A stretch of DNA of 64,000 nt, from NCBI GenBank assembly GCA_016490735.1, contig JAEMWC010000272.1, forward strand, positions 1-64,000, given 5' to 3'. How positions within the stretch are numbered: the stretch's first letter is position 1; every line of letters starts with the position of its first letter. The position numbers and the translations under genes were made by a program. This stretch comes from Pachyseris speciosa (lineage: Eukaryota > Cnidaria > Anthozoa > Scleractinia > Pachyseridae). The notes beneath the pieces are model-generated. The model was given only the letters and a program-made list of their open reading frames with translations. It did not search any database and was not told the DNA's origin. This document shows positions 33,765-45,738 of the stretch, one piece after another.

Positions 33765-35922
33765 TTGTTAAATTCCTTGTTTTCCCTATATTTCAGCACT
33801 TTTTCTTACTTTTTAATTTATTCCATTTTCACTGCAATTACAAGAAAAAACAAGAAAGAGCTATACAATATTATTACAATAATCACATTAAAACGGAAAG
33901 AAAGAAAAGAAATCTAAGTACATAACAGGGTAGTGAGGAAGACTAGAAGGGAACTGACGAACCATACGTGCTAGTCAACCCATTAAGAAAGGAAAATGTC
34001 TAAATATAAAAGCAGTGTTGAATAAAAATCTCTAATCGAAATACGGCTCCATTATATAGGTCAGACTCCTTTGCACAGTCAATGGTTGAGAATTTTATAA
34101 TAAGTTTTGGATTGTTTGAAGGAATAAAAGTTGGGGGGATGTGGAAAATATTGGATTTGAAGGGAGTTGAAAATTAAAATTTAATATGAATAATAAGTAG
34201 ACAAAACCAGACAGTCCGCTCCCATGATCCCGTTAGCAGACTAACTGGATTATGTGTGTACTCATCTCTACCCTTCCTTCTATCTTTCATTCTCAATTCA
34301 CCATATTTTCCCAAAAATGCAACTAGACTGCCCCCTTAATATTTGGGGCCGTTTGTCAGTTCCATCGGCTTGGATAGTGACTGAGTAGCAGAAAATTCAT
34401 ACATAACAACATAAGCTTGCAAATGCACCATAAAAGCGTGCAAAGGACGTAAGCAGTCAAGGAGCTACGCCACGGTTTTTGGATTTTGAAAAGTTTAGCA
34501 TCAATTTTTCAAAAAGGTCATTTGTAATCCGTTTCAATCTTCTCCATCCTTCACCATCCTCGCCATATTTGCATTTATTCTTGTCTCTTTGGTGCTTATC
34601 TTCCCTGAAAAACTGTTATTTCACTGTTTCCCATTATTTAAATACATTTTTTTTTGCCTAATAATGACCCAAAATGTCGTGACCGAGCTCCATTAACCAC
34701 ATCTGAAAACCATTTAACCTATGCGAACTCCCGATGAAAAGAATTATCAGTACTTCAATTTATGAATGAAATGGTACGAAAAATTCTACAAAATATAGAA
34801 CCAGACCAAGACAAATGTTCGTAATTTGATTGGATAAGGGAATACGAAGTTCTATTTGCAGCTGACCCCGTTTCTTTACAAGCCTTAATTTCATTCGTAG
34901 GTGTGCTTCTGGCAATGGCGTATGTAGCAGAATTCCTATAAACAGCCCTGGGGATAAATTCATTCAACGGTCTCTCAGAGGGGGTAGCTTTAATTATAGG
35001 CCAGGCTTATACTCTGGAATCTTATCACCGCAGGGAATTTCGCGTTTCAAAACACTTGAAAAACTATGAAAAACTGCAAAGACCGTGCACGAAGATCCTA
35101 CTTGCTTGTACGTTGGATCTCACAGGAGATCTAATCAACCAAACTTGAAAAATAGACGATTAGAAGTCCAAAGACTACTGCAAGGTTGATACAATGTAAT
35201 ATATTTGAGGAACAACGTAAATTACGTTGGGCTTGACAATAAAACTCGTGGACTCTGGGCTTTATCATCACCTTGCACGGCTTGATAAAGTCGATAAACG
35301 GAGTAAGAGATCGCCAAAAAAAACCTCAACGGTTTTTCTGGGGGCTGTGGAACGAACCGCGTTGGTATCGCGCGCGAAGTCTCGAGCGAGCCTGGGGATT
35401 CATGCTTTTGGCATGCGCCTCGCAACAATCGTCCCCGACTTCCTGGAGGACATCTATCTTCACGTTTTGACCCAGAAGGCCAAAAGCAAGAAAATGTTAA
35501 ACCGATGATGGATGAGAGTGTCAGACCCTCCTTTATGAAGGCGACAATCAAGGGTCCCAGGGTCTCGCTTCTTCCCGCCCTCTGGAGGAAGAAGAGAGGC
35601 CCTTGGGAAGAGTTTTGTCGTCTCACCGGCGAACCACAACATGCAGTTGTATCCAGAGCATAAGTGTTCGCTCGACATCCCCATTATATAATAAGCGTCT
35701 TACAATGTAGGTTAACTTCTAACTGCTGTTGGTTGGTCCCTCCCCTTTAATGGTCTTGAAAATTTGTAAATTCAGTTTTAACTAGTTTTTTTCTAATAGG
35801 TTTTTCAACGTAATACTGGGACCGGAACGGGGGCGTACGAGGTACGGGATATATGTAATATACGGTTATAGGGATGCGGGAATATCGTTGGTGAAATGGT
35901 TTGTGGATACAGGTAAATGAAA
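33765..35922. other. Intergenic, no gene supported
   Basis: The GC-richer patch 35220-35690 has overlapping ORFs on both strands (134 codons minus, 93 plus) but no recognisable domain, and no repeat partner in this window. The remainder is AT-rich. Confidence 0.35.
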
Positions 35923-36782
35923 TACCGTATTTCCTCGAATAATAGCCCGGGGCTATTTTTTTCTTCTCGCACCAATAAAAGGGGCGATTATTCGAGGGAG
36001 GCGATTATTTCAAATATTGCTCACTGGAAGTAATGCCCTAAATATTTTGTTTTAGTATAAACCACACAAGTGAATAGTGCTTTTCGCGTGCACTGCTTGG
36101 TTAACTCGGAGGTGATTAGCAAGTACTATTCACCTCCGAGCAGCCGGCGCGCGATATTTTACAACTTCCGACCGCTTTTCGGTATATTGTCACACATAAC
36201 GTAATGTTTTGGTCCGCTAATTATTGAGCTTGTGTGGTATATACTAAAACAATTATTCACCTAAAACACCATTGTTATATACCTAGACTTTCACTCAACA
36301 AAACGAGCACTGCGATTGATTGATTCTTGGTCACGTGCCCCTGACCAAACTCAAATGTATCCCGACCGGGATATAATTCCGCAGTTGTTGCCCTCGCGCA
36401 CGATACAACAGCACGTGATTAGTGCATGACTAAAAAGTGGCATGATCTTCAGCACGTGCTCACGTCAGCTTTATTGACGAGGGCGGACCGGAGAACACTG
36501 CAAGTTTTCAGTTTAAACCAACGATAATACAAAAGTTATGGAACCTGAGACTAAAGGAAACGTTTTTCTCCAGTATCAACCGAAGAAATTCAGCATCTAA
36601 TAGGAGGAAAAGACTCGGAAAATACAGGAAAGGCATATTCTACTTTTTCAGGTACTTTTAAACATTTGTAAATTATTCATTCAGCAGGCTTGTGAATAAA
36701 GACGTGTTCTTGTAGTGCCGTCTTTGTTTGTTTGTTCATTTTGCTGTGATTGTTGAAGCGAAAGGCTCGGTATATAACAAAG

Positions 36783-36924
36783 CACTTAATGTATGGTCCC
36801 TCGGGAAACTAGTTAGTTTTGTTTTCCCTCGAGTCCTGATGTTTCCCTCGACTACGTCTCGGGAAACATCAGGACTCTCGGGAAAACAAAACTAACTGTT
36901 TCCCTCGGGACCATACATTAAGTG
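36783..36924. mobile_element. Palindromic MITE, 142 bp
   Basis: CACTTAATGTATGGTCCCTC at the left and its complement at the right end, with complementary interiors (GTTTTGTTTTCCC, CTGATGTTTCCC). Nearly the whole element folds into a hairpin. No duplication was resolved. Confidence 0.75.
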
Positions 36925-37044
36925 TATACTATTCACCTCCACTTCGGTGCATAATTGTTAATAATTATCCCATTAAATAAAAAAATTAATCACATCAAAT
37001 AACTGAACACGGGCTTTTTAAGTGTTCTAAATTTGATTCCTTGA

Positions 37045-37600
37045 TTAACCCTTAAAGGACTTACGACGCATATAGACGTCGAAAATACCGCTTTTGCTTT
37101 CATGATTTATTTCTAGTATCACTTTTGTCACAACGTCCCGATAATGTGTCAATAGCACCAAATGGTGTGGCTTGCAATCATCACAGCCAACAAACCGACT
37201 GTAATTCCCGAATTCCGCTGCATATCACCGTTCGTTTGGCAGCAAAGCCCAAAATGCTACCCTTTTGGCCAAAGAATAATACCAAAAATTACACATTTTT
37301 GTGGTCAACTTTTTAATCAAAAACATTGCCCAAATATCAAAATTCTACATTTACAACAAACCTCTAGCTCTCTCCTTGGCAGCTGCAATGAAAGTTTTCT
37401 CTCACATTTTCTGCCAGTCACGCTTCAGCCCGTTTCTGAGAGCCAATCTCGTGTGTCTTCACTTGCTTCGTTCACGCCCGAAAAGAATTCTGGGTAACTC
37501 TCCTACACCAACAGCATACAACTCTCCTTCAGTTCATTTCATAGTTTTTCGACACCCAGTGTTGAGCCACCCGGTGCTACCAGCAAAATATTGCATCGAT

Positions 37601-37636
<36 letters not shown>

Positions 37637-38300
37637 GCAGTTTACAATTAATGAAGTTGAGTTATGAGTGCCCCCGTAATGTCAATATCAAAATTAAGAC
37701 AGACACTAGGGGTGGTCACTGCCAGAGTTTTGTTACGTCCCTAGTGGTTCTTTTACGTCCCACAGAATCAGAGAATTATGAAGAGATGTGAGACGGGGCC
37801 TACGGTTTATCGTCCTTTTCCAAGAAGACTAGAAAGTCCAACCGTTTGTAGATGTTATTAGAAAGGCAGCACTTTCTCCTCAATTATTTAAAGACCCTGA
37901 GTGTTGGTCCGGCCGGGGTTTGAACCCGCGACCTCCCGCACGGTAGTCCGGTGCTCTACCACTGAGCTAACCGGTCGGCGGTTGGCGGTTTACCCACGGC
38001 GGTCGGCGGTTTACCCACATTCTAGCTTAATGATGCCAGCCTGGGGGCTTCTGCAGAGGAATGTGGCTCAGAAAACCACTCTAAAAAGCGGCAATCTTAT
38101 CACACTAGAGCGATTCCACTCGATCGAAAAACAACAGTCACTCGCGTACATCACGTGACATTGAAGTCTGAGTCCCCAGTATCTTAGGACAGCAGAATTT
38201 TTTGAAGTAACTCCATATATGGAGAAGATTAGTGTCCCAGACTATTAACTGCCCAAAATGTGTTGAATTAAATAGCACCCCCTTCGTACGCAAGGGGCTA
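37045..38300. repeat. Second copy of the TTAA-type repeat of 8610, interrupted by a SINE
   Basis: Starts TTAACCCTTAAAGGAC and follows 8610-9618 block by block (ACCGCTTTTGCTTT, AATGATGCCAGCCTGGGGG). It is split by the tRNA-derived SINE at 37604-37980. The right terminus is degraded. The ORFs here (up to 116 codons) are by-products. Confidence 0.6.
37604..37980 (-). mobile_element. tRNA-derived SINE with poly(A) tail (family B)
   Basis: On the minus strand the head at about 37980 has an A box TAGCTCAGTGGTAGAGC and a B box GGGTTCAAACCCC (37917-37932), followed by a tRNA-unrelated body and a 30-base A tail (T run at 37604-37633). The anticodon stem does not fold, so it is not a functional tRNA gene. 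SINEs use internal A/B boxes for pol III transcription. Confidence 0.8.
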
Positions 38301-38570
38301 ATATATCCTCGGCGTCAGAGCTTCAATCGTCACTGATCAGTTTTGCTGGATCACAGGAGGGAAGAGAAGGGAGGGGAGAAAAGAAAGAGAAGATGGCGAG
38401 AGGGGAGGGGTGGGGGGTAGGGGCGATTATTCGAGGGAGGCAATTAATCGAGGGACGGCCATTATTCGAGGAAATACGGTACTTGGAGGATACTACCGGA
38501 TATTGAGAATGCAGGGTAGGGTATCCGGGATATTGAGAATAAGATTCCGGCCAAAAGTATGACACCTTTG

Positions 38571-38700
38571 AACAATAATAATTTAGAACTTATATAGCAC
38601 ATTTTCCATGTGTATATGATCAAATGCGCTTTACAAGCAGATGAAATATGGACTTTGGAAATGTTGGTTTTTGTGGAGAGGGGAAAACCGGACAACCCGC

Positions 38701-38743
<43 letters not shown>

Positions 38744-38832
38744 AACCCACATATGACGCCGAGTCCGGGAATCGAACCCGGGCAACATTGGTGGAAGGCG
38801 AGTGCTCTCACCACTGCGCCAACCCTGCTTCC
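38571..38832 (-). mobile_element. Coral-type tRNA-derived SINE, copy 1 (family A)
   Basis: Minus-strand head with A-box-like TGGCGCAGTGGTGAGAGC and B box GGGTTCGATTCCCGG (38765-38779), then a body with GGTTCTCTTCTCTGCTCCG and a 3' end resembling TATATAGCGCATTTTCC with an ATT tail. I recognise this family as abundant in stony corals. The overlapping ORFs of up to 140 codons are SINE by-products. Confidence 0.85.
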
Positions 38833-39688
38833 TCAATTGCCTTTTCACAGTCTCTCAACGATGACTGTATTTTAAACGAGCACTGTCACCGAGATTTTTG
38901 CTGTTTTTGGTTCAATTCTGCCAAAATTACTGCCTTTTACCTATTATCGTGCAAAAAATGCTCCTACAGAATCAGCAAGATGAAATCCAATGAAATTTTA
39001 GCAGGGAGAGCTAACCATAATAATTTTTTTGGTGATTTTTCAATGCATAGCTTGAAATTTTGAAAAAACTGGCAAGGTTTTTTCAAATTTCAATCCTGGC
39101 ATTTCCATCCTCGTCATCTTTGATGGAATACGGGAGTGTATAGTTTCAATGCAGTACTACAGTCTTTGGCAGCAAAACTAGACTATTATTTTTAGTTTTC
39201 CACTGATGCATTGGCAGTTTTAAGCTTTTTAAAGTGATGGTACAATAGCATGACAACGCCCCTTTAAAAAAATTCACTTCTGATCCATGTTTAGATCTTC
39301 CTGGTACGGTAGCCGGAAACTGTAATACTTTTCCGAGTTGGAAAGGCAAGGAAATCAGTGGGACTGGCCTTAATCCATTTAATGACTTCCCTTAATTAAA
39401 ATGAATACCCCAAGAAACAAAAACTAATTACAACGGCTATGCGTGCTGTTATTAATTCCATCAGAACAACCGGCCGAGATAATTCTTATTACTGTTTTGT
39501 TTTTCGGCCCAGCCAAACATTCAAAACTGGTTATTGTCTGAGAGAGTCATCTGGTATCTGATCTGATTGAAAAACACAATTAAGCATGAAAAAGAAATGT
39601 GGGAAGCAACAAAATGTGGGTTTGATGTAATAAGAGCTGTTTCAGATTAAAAAGCGAATTTCTTTTATTAACATTTCTCGGAATCCTG
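38833..39688. other. Intergenic, nothing recognised
   Basis: AT-rich; no domain-bearing ORF or repeat seen. Confidence 0.35.
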
Positions 39689-39696
39689 TAACGAGC

Positions 39697-39764
39697 TGGC
39701 CTCCTACGCAGACGTCTTTTGGGCTCGTCACGCGTTCCTCTCCCACGTCTGCGTAGAAGGCTAA
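39697..39764. mobile_element. Tiny Mutator-like MITE, 68 bp
   Basis: Arms CCTCCTACGCAGACGT and ACGTCTGCGTAGAAGG close on a GC-rich loop. TAACGAGC flanks both ends (39689-39696, 39765-39772). The outer bases approximate the TAGCC/GGCTA ends of 858-1923 and 15445-15715. Confidence 0.65.
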
Positions 39765-39784
39765 TAACGAGCATTGGATTTTCT

Positions 39785-40075
39785 GAGGCACGGTTCATAC
39801 GTCGCATTTCTGCCGTGTCGAATTCAATTCAATTAAGTGCCGCAGAAATGCGACTGTTGATTCACACGTCGCACTTGTGCTGCACTTAACTTATGCAACA
39901 AACGTTTACCGATCCTGCCTAAGGCCTGGTATGTAAATCCGTGTATTAGAATCAACACGGCAGTAATTCGATGTTTGAATTGGTGCCGCATTTCTGCCGG
40001 ATAATGCGACAAGACCAGTCGAACGTGCTGCAGAAATTCGGCAACTGATTCAGACGTCGTTGGTGCGGCGGGCTG
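39785..40075. repeat. Repeat with internal GCCGCATTTCTGC motifs
   Basis: CATACGTCGCATTTCTGCCG on the left and CTGATTCAGACGTCG on the right are similar in inverted sense, and the GCAGAAATGCGAC core recurs inside in both orientations. Probably a decayed foldback or MITE. No duplication found. Confidence 0.45.
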
Positions 40076-40309
40076 CGTACAATTTCCCTGCTCGCCAAAA
40101 CCTTTCCAAAAGAATTAAGAACGCATATTCTACCTATTCCGAATAAACTGTATTCTCAGCATTCTGCTCATTCTATCATCGGAAAAGAATTAACAGGGTA
40201 CTTTTCCATTCATTCCAAAAACAGAATAGGTCCTTGGCACATCTGTTTTATGCCATGCCATAGGAAATCCACCAATCAATGCCACGTAAGCCCGGTGCTG
40301 GATGAGAAG

Positions 40310-40735
40310 GTTTCCGGGGGGGGGGGAGGAGGGGTACTAAACAATTTTTCATACGGGGAGGCTCCGCCCCGAGGTCCGTCCCCTGACCATTTTATATACC
40401 ATTTTTGTCAGAGAAGGTGCCTCTTTCGTATACCTTCCATTGACAAATAGTACCCCTTTCGTATACCTAAAACAGGAAGTCTTCTTGTCATTTTCACGTA
40501 GCGTTCAATAAATTAAAACAGTGCAGTCATAAGGTATGTGTTCGAAATATTTTAATGAAAGGCACTTTTAAATACAGTTGTACCTCAATGACAGATTTCC
40601 CTACCCTTTCATATGCTTCAACTCGTGAAATCCCTACCCTTTCATATACCTGAAGCGGGAAAAAGGTACCCCTTTCGGGTGGAGCCTCCCGTATAGGGCA
40701 TTATAGGGAGGACCCCCCCCCACCCCTTCGGGGGG
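40310..40735 (-). repeat. ATATGAAAGGGTA-type TIR repeat, copy D
   Basis: Starts in a G run, then ACGGGGAGGCTCCGCCCC; ends GGGTGGAGCCTCCCGTATAG and a C run. The interior matches copies A and C, including TCGTATACCTAAAACAGGAA. Non-coding. Confidence 0.75.
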
Positions 40736-40994
40736 ATTGGATAAAATACCTACGAATATACAACGACAATTCTTTGTGCCCTGATTAGCTTTTTTTTATG
40801 TCATAGGATAAAAGGGAAAATGAGATCTTGTCTTCTTAATGGCTATACATACCGTAATACATTCGGTTAGCCAGCGGTGGTTGGTTATATTACTGTTTTT
40901 TGCCGGTCGAGATAAAAACAGTCAGCAAAACCATATAACGATATAATCTACTTCCCGTTCTGTTTGGTTGAACAAACGGCAAGGTCTAAAATAT

Positions 40995-41047
40995 GGACTG
41001 GACTCTGGACTCTGGACTCTGGACTCTGGACTCTGGACTCTGGACTC
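40995..41047. repeat. Microsatellite, about seven GGACTCT units
   Basis: Perfect heptamer tandem repeat, followed by a T/C-rich tract to about 41085. Confidence 0.9.
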
Positions 41048-41368
41048 CACCCTTTTTTTTCTTTTTTCTTTTTTCTTTTATTTATTTGTTTCCTTTTCAC
41101 GTAAAGAAAAGTACGCTAACTGAATATATACGGTTGCTGGTTTGTTTGTTTCCCTAGATGCCGAAACATTTTCCCCTGTACATGAGTATTTGTTGAAAGT
41201 TGCGGGGCAGTAAATTAAAATGCGGTTTTTGTGGTTTGGAACTGATTATCTGAGCAATGTTCAGCAAATTAAGGAAGGGGTTTCCACACCTACATGGCAT
41301 GACATAGAGCGAGTAACATTTGTGGTGCTGTTTAGTGTACTGTACACGGCATTTGATTATACATTTGC

Positions 41369-41508
41369 AATAATAATAATAATAATAATAATTTAGAACT
41401 TATATAGCGCATTTTCCATGTGTATATGATCAAATGCGCTTTACAAGCAGATGAAATTGGAATTTGGAAATGTTGGTTTTTGTGTAGAGGAGAAAACCGG
41501 AGTACCCG

Positions 41509-41552
<44 letters not shown>

Positions 41553-41642
41553 AGCCCACGTATGACGTCGAGTCCGGGAATCGAACCCGGGCCACATTGG
41601 TGGGAGGCGAGTGCTCTCACCACTACGCCATCCCTGCTCCCC
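41369..41642 (-). mobile_element. Coral-type tRNA-derived SINE, copy 2 (family A)
   Basis: The most complete copy: head GGGGAGCAGGGATGGCGTAG on the minus strand, B box GGGTTCGATTCCCGG, full body, TATATAGCGC 3' end and an ATT microsatellite tail (41369-41392). ATTTGCAA and ATTTACAA flank it, a probable target duplication with one mismatch. Confidence 0.88.
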
Positions 41643-41649
41643 ATTTACA

Positions 41650-42484
41650 AGGAATTAGCGCATTATAAATATCACTTACTAGTCTCTAACGTTTGATTAA
41701 TTAAACGGTATACCAAAATAGACTACATGTGGTGTTGGTTATTACTACGCTTTAATGTACAAAGTGGTTCCAACTTTAGAGGCAACTTGCTTATTCCGTG
41801 AATGGATCTCAAACTTTACAATCTTGTCGGTAAAACGGCTCGCTAAGTTTTTTTTGTTCAGTGATAGAAATTTCTAATTGTATTTATACTTTGCTGTAAA
41901 ACGCGAAAAGACCAAATTTTAACGGGGAAATAGGGAAAGGTCAAATGACGAGGAACGAGTTTAGCAAAGACAGTGTGATGACCGTGATGACGGCGCGCAC
42001 AAATTTTAAATCGACTTGACCAATGGCAGAACGGCAAATTGATCACCGGAAGTCGCGTTCACATTTGACGTTGCGTCGCCTCTGCTAAATTGCGTGTTAT
42101 CTCGGGCGCGCAGCTCGCTTGGCAAGAGAGACGCCTGGGGACGAGTCAGTCCCTTACCAGCTCCTTTGCCAAAGTAAGGCCAGTTTATAAAAACAATTTA
42201 GCTGGCGCTGACCATGCAATCATTTTTGCACCTTTGTTCAGAGAATTTCGCATGCGCAAAAGGAAGAATCCCCAGGGTCATCTCAATGTCTGTAAATAAG
42301 CTGGCGTGTTATCACAGGCTCCATCTCTGATGGTGCACCATTATATAGCTAAGTGTACTATAAAAATGAACCAGTATCGTATCACAACGTAACAGGTAAC
42401 CATTCTAGAAAATGGAGAGAGCCCTGGGACTAGGCTGGTCTAACCCTCTTGAGATTACTAGACGTTGAGGCGATCTAAAATAAC
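41650..42484. other. Intergenic, nothing recognised
   Basis: Short ORFs at 41858-42299 on both strands without domains. Confidence 0.35.
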
Positions 42485-42885
42485 TTAAGGTGGGATTTAA
42501 CCTAAACGTCGGTTTTAGTCGCTTACCATGGATTTAATGTTAATATCTCGTTCGCGTTTCAAGCAATTAAAAATCCCTATGCTCATCCCACGAAGCTGTG
42601 TTGTGGGATATTAAATGTGATTTTTGGGTATATTTGGGAAGAGATACTTTTTCTCAAAGGATTTAGTTAAATTGAGGGAAATGGGAAATATTGAAGCTTT
42701 AATGAAGGTTTTGAAGTTAGAAATTAGTAGACGGACACCAAACAGTTCCCAGCACGGAGCAGTGCCCTGGTGGGGCGTCAACTGTCTGGTGGTGTTTCAA
42801 AACATTTTTACCCCATTTCAATCCCTTCTTAACCTGCTTAAAATTAGCTAAAATTCCACTCCAATTCACGTAAGTCCCCCCTTAA
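42485..42885. mobile_element. TTAA-flanked MITE, copy 2
   Basis: Left TTAAGGTGGGATTTAACC and right GTAAGTCCCCCCTTAA are inverted repeats with TTAA borders. The 401-bp body aligns with 31763-32156. It has an extra CGTTCGCGTTTCAAGC segment not present in the other copy. Confidence 0.78.
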
Positions 42886-43178
42886 GAAGGTTTCATTGGA
42901 AGAGGGTATTGTGGAGAACTGCTCTTTTGCCTTTATGACTCTTTGTCATCAAACTTTAGACGTTTGGAAGTTCTTGGTGTTCTTCCTAAAACATGACTCT
43001 TTGAAGACGCGTCGAAAATCAATCGTCAACACTACCATGCTTTTCAACTTTCTTTATTCAATTTTAATTGCTCGTAGTTTGTTTTTTCGGCTCCCTTCTA
43101 TCTTCTGGTTTTTGTTTATTCAGTAAATTGAACGGTAACGCACAAACGTTGTAGGGAACGTTTTGTGATTGCGTTACA

Positions 43179-43240
43179 CAACCTTGTTCCCAGGGCTTTT
43201 CCCTTTTTCTTTCCAGGGAAAAGCCCTGGGAACGAGGTTG
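43179..43240. mobile_element. Tiny palindromic MITE, 62 bp, perfect 9-bp TSD
   Basis: CAACCTTGTTCCCAGGGC and its complement fold into one hairpin. TGCGTTACA flanks exactly at 43170-43178 and 43241-43249. Same family as 33677-33755. Confidence 0.85.
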
Positions 43241-43249
43241 TGCGTTACA

Positions 43250-44467
43250 GCTTTCTGTAGATGGTTTGGGGGCAAGGCGATGGTATCGGACATTAAACAG
43301 TTTTCTACGTGTTTTAACAATGCGACTCTTCCGTGTCGCTCGGAAATTAGGGACAGCAATATTCCCCACAGCGTCTCACTGAATAAATCCGTGACCAAGG
43401 AAAACAAACTGACAAAAACTTCCCGATTTATGCCTGCCATTTTACCGCAACAAAGCCAAAACTGTTAGGTTTTAGGCGCACGTACGGTAAGAATGCAGTT
43501 CTCTGATGATACTATTTTAGGCAAACAGAAACCATTTTAGAGAAGGACCATTAGAAAAAACCGGAGGGGCGGAAGGGGGGGGGGGTTGATTTTCGGTGCA
43601 TGAAGTTTTTTTTTGAAGCCCACTGCAGGATGTTTTTCCCCTCTGACCAAAACTCCCAATTTTTATTTTATATGTGAGGGTTATTTACCTGGAACGAGGG
43701 GGGATGTGATATCTTCACCTGGTACCGGTGCCAGGTGAATATATCACATACCCCAAGGGACAGGTAAATAACATGCTTATTCGTCAGTTGGTGAGGTTTT
43801 CTAAAAGAAACAGAAGGCAATTTAAAAAAAGAAAAACTTACTTTCTACTTGGTCGTGTTTTATTTTAAAAATACTTTTAAAGGTAGATTGTGGGCGGTGA
43901 GGTTTCGAATGTAAACATGTTTTTCTTGATTTGCGGTTTTCGGGTTTGTTTTTACAACAATGCGTAGACAACGTGTTTTGTTATACTGGTACACAGTGGG
44001 ATTAATAGTTCTGTATTATTTACACAACAATATGTATAGATATTTTCTATTGTCTCATGGCATGCGTGGTAAACATGTTTGTTACTTTTGCTTTGTGAAT
44101 GGAACAAGTCAGACTCACAGCCAGGAAGCTCAGACTTGACTGTTTCGGATTTTAACACTCCTGGAAAAATTGATTTATTGATTGAAGGTCCACCCGCTGC
44201 CAATGTCGTTGCAGCGAGTAAGCCCCACGAGGACGTTATGGAGGAAAGAAAGGGGGAAACGCGGTATACAAGTCGTTGCCGACGAAGAGGTTGCTAAACG
44301 AAGCAGTGACTAGATACCAGCTAATACACGAAAGACCACCGCGTGGTCGGTAAATGTTTGACATTTCCTCTGTGTTTGTTTGTTTCTTCTTTAGAGTTTT
44401 CAAGTGATGGGAGACTAAGTCGAGGGGAACATGAGCAGGGGACTAAGTCGAGGGAATATGAGCAGGG
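43250..44467. other. Intergenic, no gene supported
   Basis: Includes CACCTGGTACCGGTGCCAGGTG-type dyad symmetry at about 43716-43738 and a 72-codon ORF at 44079-44297 without recognisable domain. Confidence 0.35.
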
Positions 44468-44479
44468 GAAATATATATT

Positions 44480-45738
44480 AGAAAACGGTAAGAAACAAGC
44501 AAGGCTGGTTACATGGCTAGGAATATATATTTAAACCAATATTTCGGGAGGCACAGCCTTCCTTCATCAGGGTGTTACATATTATGACCCTAAGATGAAA
44601 CGACGTTACAGTTTTAAAAAAAGTTGTACATGTAACATGATATTATAATAAAGGTAAACAATACAACGTAAAATAAAAAAACGTTACAGTTTGAAAATTT
44701 GAAAAAAACGTAACAAGAAAACAAAAAGATAGGTATTATATTTCTTCTTTTCTGTTGATACCTAACGGTTCAAGAGTTTGACCTCTATCAATTAGATATG
44801 CTTCTCTGGCTCTTCGTACACCGTCACGATTAGATTTGGACAGTTCTAGTGGAATTAGTTGCATGTCAGAAGCGCTGTGACCGTTAGAGAGAAAATGTTC
44901 TGATACTGCAGTGGGTTTAGAGCTGTTGGTTTGTTTGTCGACTGTTCTACGATGTTCGTTGAAACGGTCCTTAAGTCGTCGTTTAGTTTCGCCTATGTAT
45001 TGTTTGTGACAGTGATTGCATTGTACCATGTATATGACATTTTTGGAATTACAGTCAATGTGATGTTTGATAAATCTAGTTTCGCCGGTGGAATGAAAAG
45101 TATAGGTTGTAAGTCCATCAGTTATGTAGTTGCATGTTAAACAGTTGTGGCCACAGCGAAAGGCACCAAGGGGTTGATTATTTTTAGCAGGTTTACGTAG
45201 TTTAGCACTGACCAATAGATCGTCAAGATTGTTAGAACGTCGGAAAGCAACAAGAGGGGCAGCCTTGAAAACGTCAACGCAGCGGGGAGATGAAGATGAA
45301 ATGTTGAAGTGTTTGTGAATAATAGATGATACGGAGCGAATAGCTGGATTGTATGTTATGACAAGGGGTACACGTGTAGGCTGGTTAGTATCGGAATTGC
45401 GTTGTTTGGGGGCAAGTGCTTCGGTACGTACACTGTAACGTGCTTTAATTTTACGTTGTATTGTTTACCTTTATTATAATATCATGTTACATGTACAACT
45501 TTTTTTAAAACTGTAACGTCGTTTCATCTTAGGGTCATAATATGTAACACCCTGATGAAGGAAGGCTGTGCCTCCCGAAATATTGGTTTAAATATATATT
45601 CCTAGCCGTGTAACCAGCCTTGCTTGTTTCTTACCGTTTTCTAGTTTACAATTTTATAGCTGGTTAGATCTATTACAGGATCCGGCTCTTCTATTTTGCA
45701 ACGGTGGTCCTTGCTATTTAGTATTTTCCAGTGTTTTC
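44480..45738 (-). mobile_element. Second PLE insertion: truncated copy with inverted 3'-end segment
   Basis: Flanked by GAAATATATATT (44468-44479) and GAAATATACATT (45739-45750), an 11/12 target duplication. 44480-45429 is a minus-strand copy of the GIY-YIG region and 3' UTR; about 45446-45738 is the 3' UTR in the opposite orientation. Here the 94-bp long tail is on the inverted right part (45645-45738) and the left end stops at AGAAAACGG. Sequence is almost identical to 18677-22642, so it is also recent. Confidence 0.88.
44736..45429 (-). pseudogene. Truncated PLE protein fragment (Cys-rich linker plus GIY-YIG)
   Basis: Open frame corresponding to about residues 642-871 of the full PLE protein. 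The longest Met-initiated part is 44736-45215 (159 codons). The endonuclease motifs (Val-Ile-Tyr, Tyr-Ile-Gly, Arg, Glu) are intact, but there is no RT domain and no start of its own. Only a few substitutions separate it from the copy at 19029, such as Tyr to Asp near the upstream end. Confidence 0.85.

Larger units (their letters stand above)
35923..38481. mobile_element. TA-flanked TIR element with nested insertions
   Basis: Left terminus TACCGTATTTCCTCGAATAA at 35923 and right terminus TTATTCGAGGAAATACGGTA ending at 38481 are perfect inverted repeats about 20 bp long. Subterminal GGGGCGATTATTCGAGGGAG occurs near both ends. The TA border suggests Tc1/mariner-like mobilisation, but no transposase is seen. 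It contains a palindrome at 36783, a TTAA-family repeat at 37045 and a SINE at 37604, so most of the 2.56 kb is later insertions. Confidence 0.6.

Noticed and set aside
35222..35626. 134-codon minus-strand ORF in a GC-richer patch
   Set aside because: No domain, overlapping ORFs on the other strand, no splice context I could trust. Left as unsupported rather than a gene.
37901..37985. tRNA gene
   Set aside because: A and B boxes are present but the anticodon stem and acceptor stem do not pair properly; part of a SINE with a poly(A) tail.
37901..38158. 85-codon ORF beginning in the tRNA-like segment
   Set aside because: Translation of a SINE head; the same false protein appears wherever this SINE occurs.
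38641..39063. 140-codon ORF
   Set aside because: Lies across the family A SINE at 38571-38832 and runs into non-coding flank.
44079..44297. 72-codon ORF next to the second PLE insertion
   Set aside because: No recognisable domain, no splice evidence.
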